A stretch of 64,000 nucleotides of DNA from JBKCUI01 sp052161625 (lineage in GTDB: Bacteria; Planctomycetota; Planctomycetia; Pirellulales; Pirellulaceae). The position numbers and the translations under genes were made by a program. Shown here in pieces: positions 24,168 through 32,906 of the stretch. The DNA lies in assembly GCA_052161625.1 (NCBI GenBank), contig CP197412.1. One strand, 5' to 3'. The notes below the pieces were generated by a model, which was given only the letters and a program-made list of their open reading frames with translations, had not been told where the DNA came from and did no database searches. Numbering within the stretch: position 1 is the first letter of the stretch; each line of letters starts with the position of its first letter.

Positions 24168-27002
24168 TTATTCACCTTCGGAGGCGTCCGATGCATCGGA
24201 CTCGGAAGTGGATTCAGGCAGCGATTCATCGACCGGTAGTTCTGACATAGGAGCGATCGGCGCCGATGCCGCTTCAATCTCAGATGGATCGATTTCCTCG
24301 GACGGAACGCGAACGATTGCGGTGAGCGAATCGCCATCGTCCAAGCTCATAATGCGGACCCCTTGCGTGTTGCGACCGATGACGCTGACGTCTTTGACCG
24401 CAATCCGCTGGATCTTACCTCGGGTGGTCATCATCAGGACTTCGTCGGCATCGTGCACCGCAGCGATACCAACCACCTTGCCGTTCCGATTCGTCGCTTT
24501 GATGTCGATGACACCCTTGCCACCTCGTCGTTGGGTTCGGTAGCGATTGGCAGAGCCCAGATCTTCGGCCTCTGTTTCTTCGATTGGAGACTCGTCTTCG
24601 ACAATTCCCTCTTCTTCGCTTCCGTCATCGGAGATCGGCAGTTCCTTGCCAGCCATCTCATCCCCTGGTCCGAACGTGGTACGTTTTCCGTAGCCGAACT
24701 CGCAAGCGGTAAGAAGGGTGGCTGTTGGATCGGCGACCACCATCCCGATCACTTCGTCACCCTTTCGAAGCGAGATACCTTTCACCCCGGACGTATTGCG
24801 TCCCATGGGGCGAGCATTGTTTTCCGAGAACCGAATCGCCATCCCCGTCGCGGTGGAAAGAACGATCTGGTCATTCGGTTTGGTGATGACAACATCCACC
24901 AATTCATCGTCCTCTCGAAGCTTGATCGCGATGATTCCCCCCTTCTTCGGACGGCTGTATGCCTCCAATTCCGTCTTCTTCACGATCCCCTTCTTGGTAG
25001 CCATCATGAGGAAGTGACCGGGGAGGTCAAAATTACGCACGACGACGCAGTCGCGAATCTTCTCGTCTGGGGAAAGGTTCAGCAAATTGACAACAGCCCG
25101 ACCGCGGCTCTCGCGGCTCATTTGTGGGATCTCCCAGACCTTTTGCCAATACACCTTGCCTTGGTTGGTGAAGAACAGCAAGTATGCGTGGGTGCTCGCA
25201 ACAAAGAGATGCTCCACGGGATCCTCTCCCTCAGCTCGCATCCCAGCGATTCCCTTGCCCCCACGCTTTTGGGCGCGGTAGGTTGTGGCTGGAATCCGCT
25301 TGATGTAGCCTTGGGTGGAAATCGTGACCACCATGGTCTCCTCGGTGATGAGGTCTTCCATGTTGTAGTTGCCGAGTTCTTCGTCATCGATCACCGTCTT
25401 TCGATCGGTGCCGTATCGACGCGAGATTTCTTCGAGGTCGGCGCGGATGATTCCGTAGATCCGAGCAGGATCGCCTAGGATATCGCGATACTCGGAGATC
25501 TCATCGAGCAATGCGGAGTGTTCATCCGCCAGCCTTTCTTGCTCCAGACCGGCCAATTGCCCAAGCGTCATGCGAAGAATCGAGTCGGTTTGAACGCTGG
25601 TCAAGCGATAGGTGTCGCTGATGCCTCGTTCGAGTTGGAAATCGGTATAGCCTCGACCACCCAACGCCCGTTCCATCATCGATGCGGGGCATTCCACCCC
25701 CATCAGTCGTTCCTTCGCTTCGGCCTGCGTGCGACTGTTTCGGATGATCTGGATGATATGATCGATGTCGGCGAGAGCCAGCAGCAGTCCCTCTACAACG
25801 TGCTTTCGCTTTCGAGCCGAGGCGAGCAAGAATTGCGTGCGTCGTCGGATGACGATAACGCGGTGTCGCAGAAACTCCTGCATCATTTCCTTGAGAGTCA
25901 GCTCGCGAGGCTTTCCGTCCACAAGGGCCAAAAGGATGATCGAATGGGTTTCTTGCAGCGAGGAAAACTGATAGAGCTGGTTGAGAACGATATGAGGATC
26001 GTGCCCTTGTTTGAGCTCGATCACAATTCGAACGGGCTCTTTCAAATCGCTTTCATCGCGAATGCCGGAGATGCCCTTGATCTTGTCGTTGCGGACCAAA
26101 TCGGCGATCCGTTCCACCACGCGATCGCGGGCTTGTTGGAACGGGATCTCGCGAACAATCAGTCTGGCCTTTTTGCCTTCTTCGACATCGACGCGAGCTC
26201 GCACGACGATCGTCGAGCGTCCGGTGTTGTAGGCTTGTCGGATCGAATAGCGTCCACAGATGATCCCGCCGGTCGGGAAGTCGGGACCGGGGACGATTTC
26301 GCATAGCTCGCTGATCGAAATCTCGGGATCTTCGATCATGCGAATCAATCCTGTGCAGATCTCTCGCAAGTTATGCGGGGGAATGCTGGTCGCCATCCCC
26401 ACCGCGATGCCTTGCGCGCCATTGACGAGCAAGTTCGGGAATTTCGATGGCAAAACGACTGGCTCGGTCCGCCGCTCGTCATAGGTGGGGATATAGTCGA
26501 CGGTATCCAGTTTCAAGTCATCCAGCATCATGGCAGCTGGGGGCGCCAATCTGGCTTCGGTGTATCGCATGGCCGCAGCGGGCAACCCGGCGATCGATCC
26601 GAAGTTACCTTGCTTGTCGATCAGCACATGGCGCATATTCCATTCCTGCGCCATCCGGACCAGGGTTGGGTAGATGATCGCTTCCCCGTGCGGGTGGTAG
26701 TTACCCGAGGTATCGCCAGCGATTTTCGCGCATTTGACCCGGGCGGCGCCGGGAGTGAGGCTCAAGTCGTTCATGGCGACCAAGATCCGGCGCTGGCTCG
26801 GCTTCAACCCATCTCGAACATCCGGGAGCGCCCGGCTGACGATAACGCTCATCGCGTAAGTCAAATAACTATTGCGAAGCTCGTCCTCGATCGCCTCCTC
26901 GATCATTCGCTCACCGGGGCCCTCACCATCCCAAGCCCCATCCGCATTGGGAAGGTTCGCAGGATCGTTGGGATCAAAATCGTCAGGTGGCAAATTGGAC
27001 AC
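24168..27002 (-). CDS. gyrA: DNA gyrase subunit A
   Basis: The protein has 944 residues and starts with GTG. It forms the breakage-reunion part of gyrase, with catalytic Tyr147 in AAAMRYTEARLA, and a six-blade C-terminal wrapping domain. The GyrA box in blade 1 is QKRGGKG (578-584). A second, exact QRRGGKG (824-830) follows an acidic insert of about 47 residues (about 777-823) absent from E. coli GyrA. At the quinolone-site positions equal to E. coli Ser83 and Asp87 it has Ala108 and Pro112. The tail is rich in Ser/Glu/Asp. A glycosyltransferase gene follows two bases after the stop; gyrB is not in the window. Confidence 0.98.
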   Translation of the reverse strand: MSNLPPDDFDPNDPANLPNADGAWDGEGPGERMIEEAIEDELRNSYLTYAMSVIVSRALPDVRDGLKPSQRRILVAMNDLSLTPGAARVKCAKIAGDTSGNYHPHGEAIIYPTLVRMAQEWNMRHVLIDKQGNFGSIAGLPAAAMRYTEARLAPPAAMMLDDLKLDTVDYIPTYDERRTEPVVLPSKFPNLLVNGAQGIAVGMATSIPPHNLREICTGLIRMIEDPEISISELCEIVPGPDFPTGGIICGRYSIRQAYNTGRSTIVVRARVDVEEGKKARLIVREIPFQQARDRVVERIADLVRNDKIKGISGIRDESDLKEPVRIVIELKQGHDPHIVLNQLYQFSSLQETHSIILLALVDGKPRELTLKEMMQEFLRHRVIVIRRRTQFLLASARKRKHVVEGLLLALADIDHIIQIIRNSRTQAEAKERLMGVECPASMMERALGGRGYTDFQLERGISDTYRLTSVQTDSILRMTLGQLAGLEQERLADEHSALLDEISEYRDILGDPARIYGIIRADLEEISRRYGTDRKTVIDDEELGNYNMEDLITEETMVVTISTQGYIKRIPATTYRAQKRGGKGIAGMRAEGEDPVEHLFVASTHAYLLFFTNQGKVYWQKVWEIPQMSRESRGRAVVNLLNLSPDEKIRDCVVVRNFDLPGHFLMMATKKGIVKKTELEAYSRPKKGGIIAIKLREDDELVDVVITKPNDQIVLSTATGMAIRFSENNARPMGRNTSGVKGISLRKGDEVIGMVVADPTATLLTACEFGYGKRTTFGPGDEMAGKELPISDDGSEEEGIVEDESPIEETEAEDLGSANRYRTQRRGGKGVIDIKATNRNGKVVGIAAVHDADEVLMMTTRGKIQRIAVKDVSVIGRNTQGVRIMSLDDGDSLTAIVRVPSEEIDPSEIEAASAPIAPMSELPVDESLPESTSESDASDASEGE

Positions 27003-27298
27003 GGGTAGAAACCGATCTGCTGGTTAGGGTCAATGCGAGGACTCAGCAATCGCTGGAATCCGCTACTTTCAATCACTCTTTTGCCGCTCGCATGCGCGAC
27101 AGCCAAAAAGCGTCTCAATTTCCTATTATTTCCAAGCTTTTTTGCACTCGGAAGGAAGCTGGAATTCTACCCGATCCACCCCATTTTCACAATCGCGGCC
27201 CCCCACGCGATCACCCGCGTGCTCGCTCCGATCCAAAGCCTTATACTCTCACCTTCCACCCCCTCCCTTCCATCGCACTTGGATCGAGCAAGATTCCC

Positions 27299-28492
27299 AT
27301 GTCACCACGCTTCTCCCAACGCATTCTCGCGATTCTTCTTTGCTGTATGGCCATCCTCGGCTCCTCCTCGCGAGGGGAGGAGTTCCCCTCCCTGAACGAG
27401 CCTATGCAAAAACTGATGGAGAAGTACCAAGCGATCGGGCTCGCTATCGCGGTGGTCCGAGAGGGTGAACCCGTCCACGCGGAGTCGTTTGGCCTTCGAA
27501 GCCTCGAAACCAAAGAGCCGCTCCGACCCGAGGACCTCTTTCGAATCGCGTCGATTTCCAAGTCCTTCTCGGCGACCGCGGTCCTGCAATTGGTCGAGGC
27601 AGGCAAACTTCAACTTTCCGACGATGCCGGAGACTTGGCCGGTTTCCCTATCCGCAACCCAGAGCACCCGGACACCCCCATTACCTTGAAGATGCTCCTC
27701 TCGCACACTTCGAGCCTCAACGACAGCCAAGGCTATTTTTCGCTCGACGTGCTGGATCCCTCCAAACCCGCCTATTCACCGAAATGCTTCAGCCCCAAAA
27801 AGCCCGGAACGGAACACCGCTACTGCAACCTCAATTTCAATTTGGTCGGAGCCATCATCGAACGCGCTTCGGGGGAACGCTTTGATCATTATGTAGCGAA
27901 CCACATTCTCAAGCCGCTTGCTCTCACCGGCGGCTATCGCGTCGATGCGCTCGACGCCGATCGTTTCGTAACGCTCTACGAATACGATGCCAATACCAAG
28001 ACCTTTACACCGTCCCCCAACGCCTATCACCCCCGACGTGACGAGATCGATCGCTATGTGTTCGGTTACAGCACCCCCATCTTTTCTCCCACGGGTGGGA
28101 TGAAGATCTCCGCAGCGGATCTGGCGCGGTACATGACGATGCATATGCAGATGGGCGAAGTCGATGGCGTTCGCATCCTCTCCGCCGAACACGCGAAACT
28201 GATGCAGACTCCTGTCCTTGAAAGCTCGCGCTACGGACTCGCGATCACGACGACCGACAAGCTCATTCCTGGCCAGACCCTCAAGGGACATACAGGATCT
28301 GCATACGGACTGTACAGCATGATGTTTTTCCATCCGGAAAAGAAGTTTGGGTTGGTTCTCATCACCAACGGCTGCAATCCGAAACAAAGCGAAGGGCAAA
28401 CCGAATTCTTGAATCAGGCCGCTAGGCTCGTCTATCGAGAATGGATTCAACCCTCGCGAAACATTCCTCCCTCCAAGTCAAAGACCCCATGA
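27299..28492 (+). CDS. Serine beta-lactamase-like hydrolase, secreted
   Basis: About 397 residues from ATG 27299, chosen because it begins a clear signal peptide (RILAILLCCMAILGSSSRG) and upstream codons show no protein-like pattern. The class C/esterase fold is supported by Ser85-Ile-Ser-Lys88 (SxxK), the YCN motif in HRYCNLNFNLVG and the HTG motif in KGHTGSAYG. Members include AmpC-like lactamases, D-aminopeptidases, DD-peptidases and esterases; a lactam substrate is not proven. Its stop overlaps the start of the next gene as ATGA (28489-28492), which couples it to a cytosolic aldolase-like enzyme, an unusual pair. Confidence 0.9.
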   Translation: MSPRFSQRILAILLCCMAILGSSSRGEEFPSLNEPMQKLMEKYQAIGLAIAVVREGEPVHAESFGLRSLETKEPLRPEDLFRIASISKSFSATAVLQLVEAGKLQLSDDAGDLAGFPIRNPEHPDTPITLKMLLSHTSSLNDSQGYFSLDVLDPSKPAYSPKCFSPKKPGTEHRYCNLNFNLVGAIIERASGERFDHYVANHILKPLALTGGYRVDALDADRFVTLYEYDANTKTFTPSPNAYHPRRDEIDRYVFGYSTPIFSPTGGMKISAADLARYMTMHMQMGEVDGVRILSAEHAKLMQTPVLESSRYGLAITTTDKLIPGQTLKGHTGSAYGLYSMMFFHPEKKFGLVLITNGCNPKQSEGQTEFLNQAARLVYREWIQPSRNIPPSKSKTP

Positions 28493-29187
28493 AACCGATC
28501 GTTCAAATCTCGTTGGATCTCACCAATATCGACGAAGCCCTCGAGACCGCCGAGATGGCAATGCGGGCCGGAGTTGACTGGCTCGAGGCGGGCACCCCAT
28601 TGATCCTCGCCGAAGGACTGCACGGTATCCGCGCCCTGCGCAGCCGATTTCCAAACGTTCCTATCGTCGCCGACCTAAAGACCATGGACGGTGGCTATCT
28701 CGAGGCAGAGATGATGGCCAAAGCGGGAGCAACACACGTTGTCGTGATGGCCCGGGCTCACGAAGAAACCGTCCGGTGCGTGGTCAAAGCGGGCAAGGAC
28801 TTTGGGGTAAAGGTGATGGGGGACAACATGATTTGTCCCGATATGGTCGCCGGTGCCAAGTGGCTGGAAGACCTGGGGTGCGACTATGTGATCCATCATA
28901 TTGGATACGACGAACGTCGCGGAATCGCGGCCAGAGGACACCGTATGCCCAGCCCTCTCGATCAATTGCGAGAGGTCGTTCAAGCGGTAAAAATCCCCGT
29001 CCAAGCCGTCGGTGGACTATCGCTCGAGCAAGCCGTCGCGTGCCCATCCTACGGTGCTCCCTTGGTCGTCCTGGGTGCCCCTCTCACCATCGATGCCGAT
29101 TCGTTCAAAACAGCCTCGGGCGATCTAGAAAGCTCGCTTCGGTTGATCTGCGAGAAGATCCATGCTAGCGAGACTCGCGTCTTCTAA
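28489..29187 (+). CDS. Orotidine-phosphate-decarboxylase-superfamily enzyme, hexulose-6-phosphate synthase type
   Basis: The protein has 232 residues. ATG 28489 overlaps the stop of the upstream hydrolase. MKPIVQISLDLTNIDEAL and the Asp62-x-Lys64-x-x-Asp67 motif (VADLKTMDGG) identify the OMPDC superfamily, and the DLKTMDGGYLEAEMMAKAGAT stretch fits 3-hexulose-6-phosphate synthase or 3-keto-L-gulonate-6-phosphate decarboxylase. The first would join ribulose-5-phosphate and formaldehyde, the second decarboxylates a sugar acid phosphate; sequence alone does not decide. No phosphohexuloisomerase is adjacent. Its end overlaps the convergent GT4 gene by 23 bp. Confidence 0.82.
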   Translation: MKPIVQISLDLTNIDEALETAEMAMRAGVDWLEAGTPLILAEGLHGIRALRSRFPNVPIVADLKTMDGGYLEAEMMAKAGATHVVVMARAHEETVRCVVKAGKDFGVKVMGDNMICPDMVAGAKWLEDLGCDYVIHHIGYDERRGIAARGHRMPSPLDQLREVVQAVKIPVQAVGGLSLEQAVACPSYGAPLVVLGAPLTIDADSFKTASGDLESSLRLICEKIHASETRVF

Positions 29188-30355
29188 TCGCTTCAAATAA
29201 ATCGGACAACTCGCCGATCCATCGATCCATGCTGTGGTTTGCGAGAATGTAATGGCGAGCTGCCTCGAGAGGGGCTAGCCATGGCTCGGGTTCGGTAAAC
29301 CTGCGGCGCATCGCATTCGCAATCTCCACCGCGTTGCACCGCGCCACCAACTGACCGAGCCCCGTACGTCGAAATAGCTCTCCCGCTCCGCCCGGTGTGT
29401 TCGTGGCGAGAACGGGAACCCGACAAAGCATCGCTTCCAAGACCACGTTTGGTAATCCCTCGTAGAGCGAGGGGAGGACCATCAAGTCCGATTTGGCCAA
29501 AAGCGAGTACGGGTTTGCTTGAACACCGTGAAACAAAATGCTGCCCCGAAGCCCGAGCGAGTCGGTCAAGGACTCTAGTTCCTTGCGCAATACTCCATCT
29601 CCCACCAAGTGAACCATAATGGGAGGCGCACCCCCTTGTTCGACAAACTTTTGGTAGTGAGCGACGGATTCGATCAAGTATCGATGCCCCTTTTCGTCGC
29701 TTTGTCGACCGATCGCGATGACCTGTTTGCGATGAGGGTCCAGCGAGGAGCCTTCCCAGGGCATCCGAGCAGAGGACTCGATGCGATCGACGTCAATTGG
29801 ACTGGTGACGATTCGAAATCGCTCGCGAGGGATGTTGTAGAACAACGCGGCGCTGGCTGCGGTCTCAGTCCCAACGGCCAGCAATCCTTGTGCGGAGAGA
29901 TAACTGCGTCGAAGGGCTCGTTTCTTCCATGCCAGCCAACGCTTCTCACTTCGGACGACATCCTCGTTGGGAGGAGAAACGAGGGTAGCGATGCGAGGCG
30001 TTTGCGTTCGCTTGGCAGCAGGGCCCGCGATCAACGCCATGTGAAAGAGCCTGTCGTACACCAAATCGGAAGGATGCGCTCGCAAATGCTGCGTCAAGTG
30101 CCGGACTTGATCGGCAAAGATCCTCCCCGGCCAATTCCAACGGGGTGGGGATCGATCCCCCCAATAGGAATAAACCGCCACATCCTCGGGTACTTCATCG
30201 AGCAAACTCCCTTTCGGGTAAAGGAGGTACAACGAAATGTCGAAGCGCGATCGATCCAAGTATTGCATCAGATAAAGCATTTGGCGTTCGCTACCACCCG
30301 CCTCCATCGATGAAGAGCAAAGGAGCAAACGTGTACGATTTGGATTCACCGACAT
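29165..30355 (-). CDS. Family 4 glycosyltransferase
   Basis: The protein has 396 residues with an ATG start. It begins with LLLCSSSMEAGGSERQMLYL, typical of GT-B fold enzymes, and the C-terminal half has AIGRQSDEKGHRYLIESV, a donor-site region and the EX7E motif YEGLPNVVLEAM, as in GT4 enzymes that move sugars from nucleotide sugars with retention. There is no signal peptide, so it acts on the inner face of the membrane or in the cytosol, probably in surface polysaccharide or lipopolysaccharide synthesis (inference). Its 3' end overlaps the convergent aldolase-like gene by 23 bp. Confidence 0.9.
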   Translation of the reverse strand: MSVNPNRTRLLLCSSSMEAGGSERQMLYLMQYLDRSRFDISLYLLYPKGSLLDEVPEDVAVYSYWGDRSPPRWNWPGRIFADQVRHLTQHLRAHPSDLVYDRLFHMALIAGPAAKRTQTPRIATLVSPPNEDVVRSEKRWLAWKKRALRRSYLSAQGLLAVGTETAASAALFYNIPRERFRIVTSPIDVDRIESSARMPWEGSSLDPHRKQVIAIGRQSDEKGHRYLIESVAHYQKFVEQGGAPPIMVHLVGDGVLRKELESLTDSLGLRGSILFHGVQANPYSLLAKSDLMVLPSLYEGLPNVVLEAMLCRVPVLATNTPGGAGELFRRTGLGQLVARCNAVEIANAMRRRFTEPEPWLAPLEAARHYILANHSMDRWIGELSDLFEAIRRRESR

Positions 30356-30430
30356 TCCCGATCCGCTAAACTGAAGCGAGCCCCTTCGATCGAAAACGGG
30401 TCAACCGAATTCTCAAGAAGCCCACACGCA

Positions 30431-32347
30431 ATGACCAATCCATTCACAAGCATCGATCGGCGCCAGTTCGTTCAAGGGCTCGCGGCACTGGCTTCGATCC
30501 ACCCTGCTGCGATTGTAGCGGCTTCCTCGGCCTTCGCGGACGGTCCGCAGGAGTTCCAGCAAGATGCGACGACGCCCCCGACACTCGCTCCCTCACTCCT
30601 CCCTCTTCCTAGCGCAGAGCCGTTTTTTCTGTGGTTAAGCGATCGAATCGCAAAGTTGCAGCAGGGCTCCCCAGCCTTCGATCCACTCCGCTCCCTCATC
30701 GCGTCCCTTCGCGTCCCACAGGATGGTCGCAGTCGCTTCCTCATGCCGCGAGCCCGCACCGTCGGGCGACGACTCACCACGGTATGGGAAGCCGCATTCC
30801 CTACCTCCGCCGATCGCGAATCCCTCCAGCGACATCTCATTTCCATCGACGGAGATATCCAAAAGGAAATCGAACAAGCCCAAATCGCCAGAGTGCCGGA
30901 ACTCGCCTCCCGCTGGAATTGGCTTCGCGCTGGGTTCGCAACACTTCGCATCCCCCAAGCGGAAGTCCGTTGGCCTCCCGCGGAAGCCGTCCTCACTCCA
31001 CGACGAACACGCGCATCGCAAAAAGGATCTCACCCCATCACCGGATGGCCCGCATCGGCATACCAACTGATTCAAACACCCCACTTCGATATCGCCTTCC
31101 AAGGTCGAAGCCAAAATGGAGCCGAAGTCGCCGAGTATTGCGAACTCACCTACGCCTTGTGGCGACAGATGTTCTTTGAATATGCCCAATCTAACGAACA
31201 AAATGGTGCACCTAACCTCTCAACCAGAGAACGACCCTTTCAAGTTGTCATCTTTCGATCCAAAGAGGCTTACCTAAACGCTCTCTCGAGCAGCGTTCGC
31301 AATGTGGGATTATCCAACGGCTACTACAATCCTTCGCAATCGGTTTCGTTGTTCTATTTAGAGGGGCCAAGGAATTTCTCGACCCTCGTGCATGAACTTA
31401 CCCACCAATTCTTTTCAGAGGCTTCGGGGCAATCTATTGTTTTCGACTCGGACCAAACTCCTGGTTTTTGGGCGGTCGAAGGAATCGCGTTGTATATGGA
31501 GTCGCTCTCTGCTCGAGATCTCGGGACGGCGTTTCTCATCGATATCGGCGGTTGGGATTCCCCTCGATTGCAGGCAGGTCGTTATCGATTGTTGCACGAT
31601 CAGATTTGGTTTCCTTGGCAAGACTTTGGCACGGCAAATGGATTGGCATTTCGCGACGCGCAAGACTTGCCAAAACGGTATAGCCAAGCCTGCGGACTAG
31701 CCCACTTCTGGATGGAACGGAGTGAATCGTCTGTCGGATTTAGGGAGCATTTAGCAAGGCTCTATCACCGAGGCGACGCCCAGAGTTGGTCGCCCGGAAG
31801 CGACGAAGAACTCATGAAGAACTATGCCAACTATTTGCAAAGAAGCCCATTTCTCGAGGAAGCCTATCTTCCACACGACGATCGCAATGAATTGGTCCTA
31901 AGCCGCACCCCTGCCACGGCCGATTGGTTGCTCACGCAACTCGGCGGGCGAACCCAATGGGATTCGATCGATCTCTCGTTTACCCAAATCGACGATTCGG
32001 CTTGGCTCAATGAAGAAGCGTCGTGGGATATTATCCGATTGAATGTCGAATCGACCGCAATTAGCAACGCTTCGCTAGCCGGGATCGCCAAAATGCCTCG
32101 GCTTCAAGAATTGGATTTGTCCCATTGCAAAGTCGATAGCGAGGGAATGGAATCGCTCCGGAATCACCCGCAATTGCAGACCCTCTGGATCGCAGGGACA
32201 TCGGTCGATGACCGAGCTCTAAGCGCGCTGCGCGAGATCCCTAAGTTGACGACACTGCATGCCGCAGGAAGTCGTATTTCCGCCTCGGCATGGAATCAGT
32301 TGATGCAGTCCAAACCGAAACTCAGGAAGAACTCGACGGCACCTTGA
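30431..32347 (+). CDS. Tat-exported DUF1570 metallopeptidase-like protein with LRR tail
   Basis: The protein has 638 residues. DRRQFVQGLAALASIHPAA near the N-terminus is a twin-arginine signal. The central DUF1570 region has HELTH (His321, Glu322, His325) and a downstream glutamate in FWAVEGIALYME (Glu350), which together form the zinc set of a gluzincin-type metallopeptidase (inference; the family is not well characterised). The last about 110 residues form leucine-rich repeats (ISNASLAGIAKMPRLQELDLS and following), a likely binding surface. It would act folded outside the cytoplasmic membrane. It is divergent from the GT4 gene and its end overlaps the convergent HPt-like gene by 26 bp. Confidence 0.85.
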   Translation: MTNPFTSIDRRQFVQGLAALASIHPAAIVAASSAFADGPQEFQQDATTPPTLAPSLLPLPSAEPFFLWLSDRIAKLQQGSPAFDPLRSLIASLRVPQDGRSRFLMPRARTVGRRLTTVWEAAFPTSADRESLQRHLISIDGDIQKEIEQAQIARVPELASRWNWLRAGFATLRIPQAEVRWPPAEAVLTPRRTRASQKGSHPITGWPASAYQLIQTPHFDIAFQGRSQNGAEVAEYCELTYALWRQMFFEYAQSNEQNGAPNLSTRERPFQVVIFRSKEAYLNALSSSVRNVGLSNGYYNPSQSVSLFYLEGPRNFSTLVHELTHQFFSEASGQSIVFDSDQTPGFWAVEGIALYMESLSARDLGTAFLIDIGGWDSPRLQAGRYRLLHDQIWFPWQDFGTANGLAFRDAQDLPKRYSQACGLAHFWMERSESSVGFREHLARLYHRGDAQSWSPGSDEELMKNYANYLQRSPFLEEAYLPHDDRNELVLSRTPATADWLLTQLGGRTQWDSIDLSFTQIDDSAWLNEEASWDIIRLNVESTAISNASLAGIAKMPRLQELDLSHCKVDSEGMESLRNHPQLQTLWIAGTSVDDRALSALREIPKLTTLHAAGSRISASAWNQLMQSKPKLRKNSTAP

Positions 32348-32726
32348 ACTCGTCCAGCGATTCCTTCTGAATCTGCGCGGACTGCGTAAAGAGCTCCACT
32401 TGGTATTTCATCAAATCGATCTCAGCTGCGAGCTGCCCCAATCGATTCTTTCGCGCGGAGGTTTCGATTTGCACAGCCGATTGATGGATCAATTCGATTC
32501 CCAATCGCTTCGCCGCCGATTTCAATCGGTAAGCGACACTGGCGACTGTGAGCGAATCCTCGCGGTGGACTTGCCGCTCGAGAACCTCCATGTCGTGTTG
32601 CAAGGTTTCGACAAAACCTTCAATTTCTTGCAGCGCAGATTCGACGTCGCCCTGATGTCGCTCGATGAGCGAATCAAACTCAGAGAACGTAGTTCGTTGT
32701 TTGGACACGATGCTTGTTACCGACAA
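32322..32726 (-). CDS. Small helical protein resembling a degenerate HPt domain
   Basis: The protein has 134 residues, all-helical by composition, from a TTG start without a clear ribosome site. The segment VASVAYRLKSAAKRLGIELI recalls the phosphotransfer motif AHxLKGxAxxLG of HPt domains, but the phospho-accepting His position is Tyr66. A long helix follows (LGQLAAEIDLMKYQVELF), as in HPt four-helix bundles. If the match is real, it cannot act as a His phosphotransfer protein and may bind response regulators without transfer. It could also be an unrelated coiled coil. No two-component genes are adjacent. Confidence 0.6.
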   Translation of the reverse strand: MSVTSIVSKQRTTFSEFDSLIERHQGDVESALQEIEGFVETLQHDMEVLERQVHREDSLTVASVAYRLKSAAKRLGIELIHQSAVQIETSARKNRLGQLAAEIDLMKYQVELFTQSAQIQKESLDEFKVPSSSS

Positions 32727-32906
32727 CTGATTACCCGGTGAAGTGAGTGGTATTGCCTACCTCCGCTTCGGGCCCGAAGGGTGACCCGAAAACGTAGGTT
32801 TGCATTCGCGATCGAAGGAATTTTTCTGGCGACAGAGCGGAAAGTCACCGAGAGACGGGCTGCACAACCGACAAAGTCAAACCATTCCGTAAAAGGGAAC
32901 TCGCCG

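Noticed and set aside
24363..25478. 371-codon open frame antisense to gyrA
   Set aside because: Shadow of conserved gyrase coding sequence.
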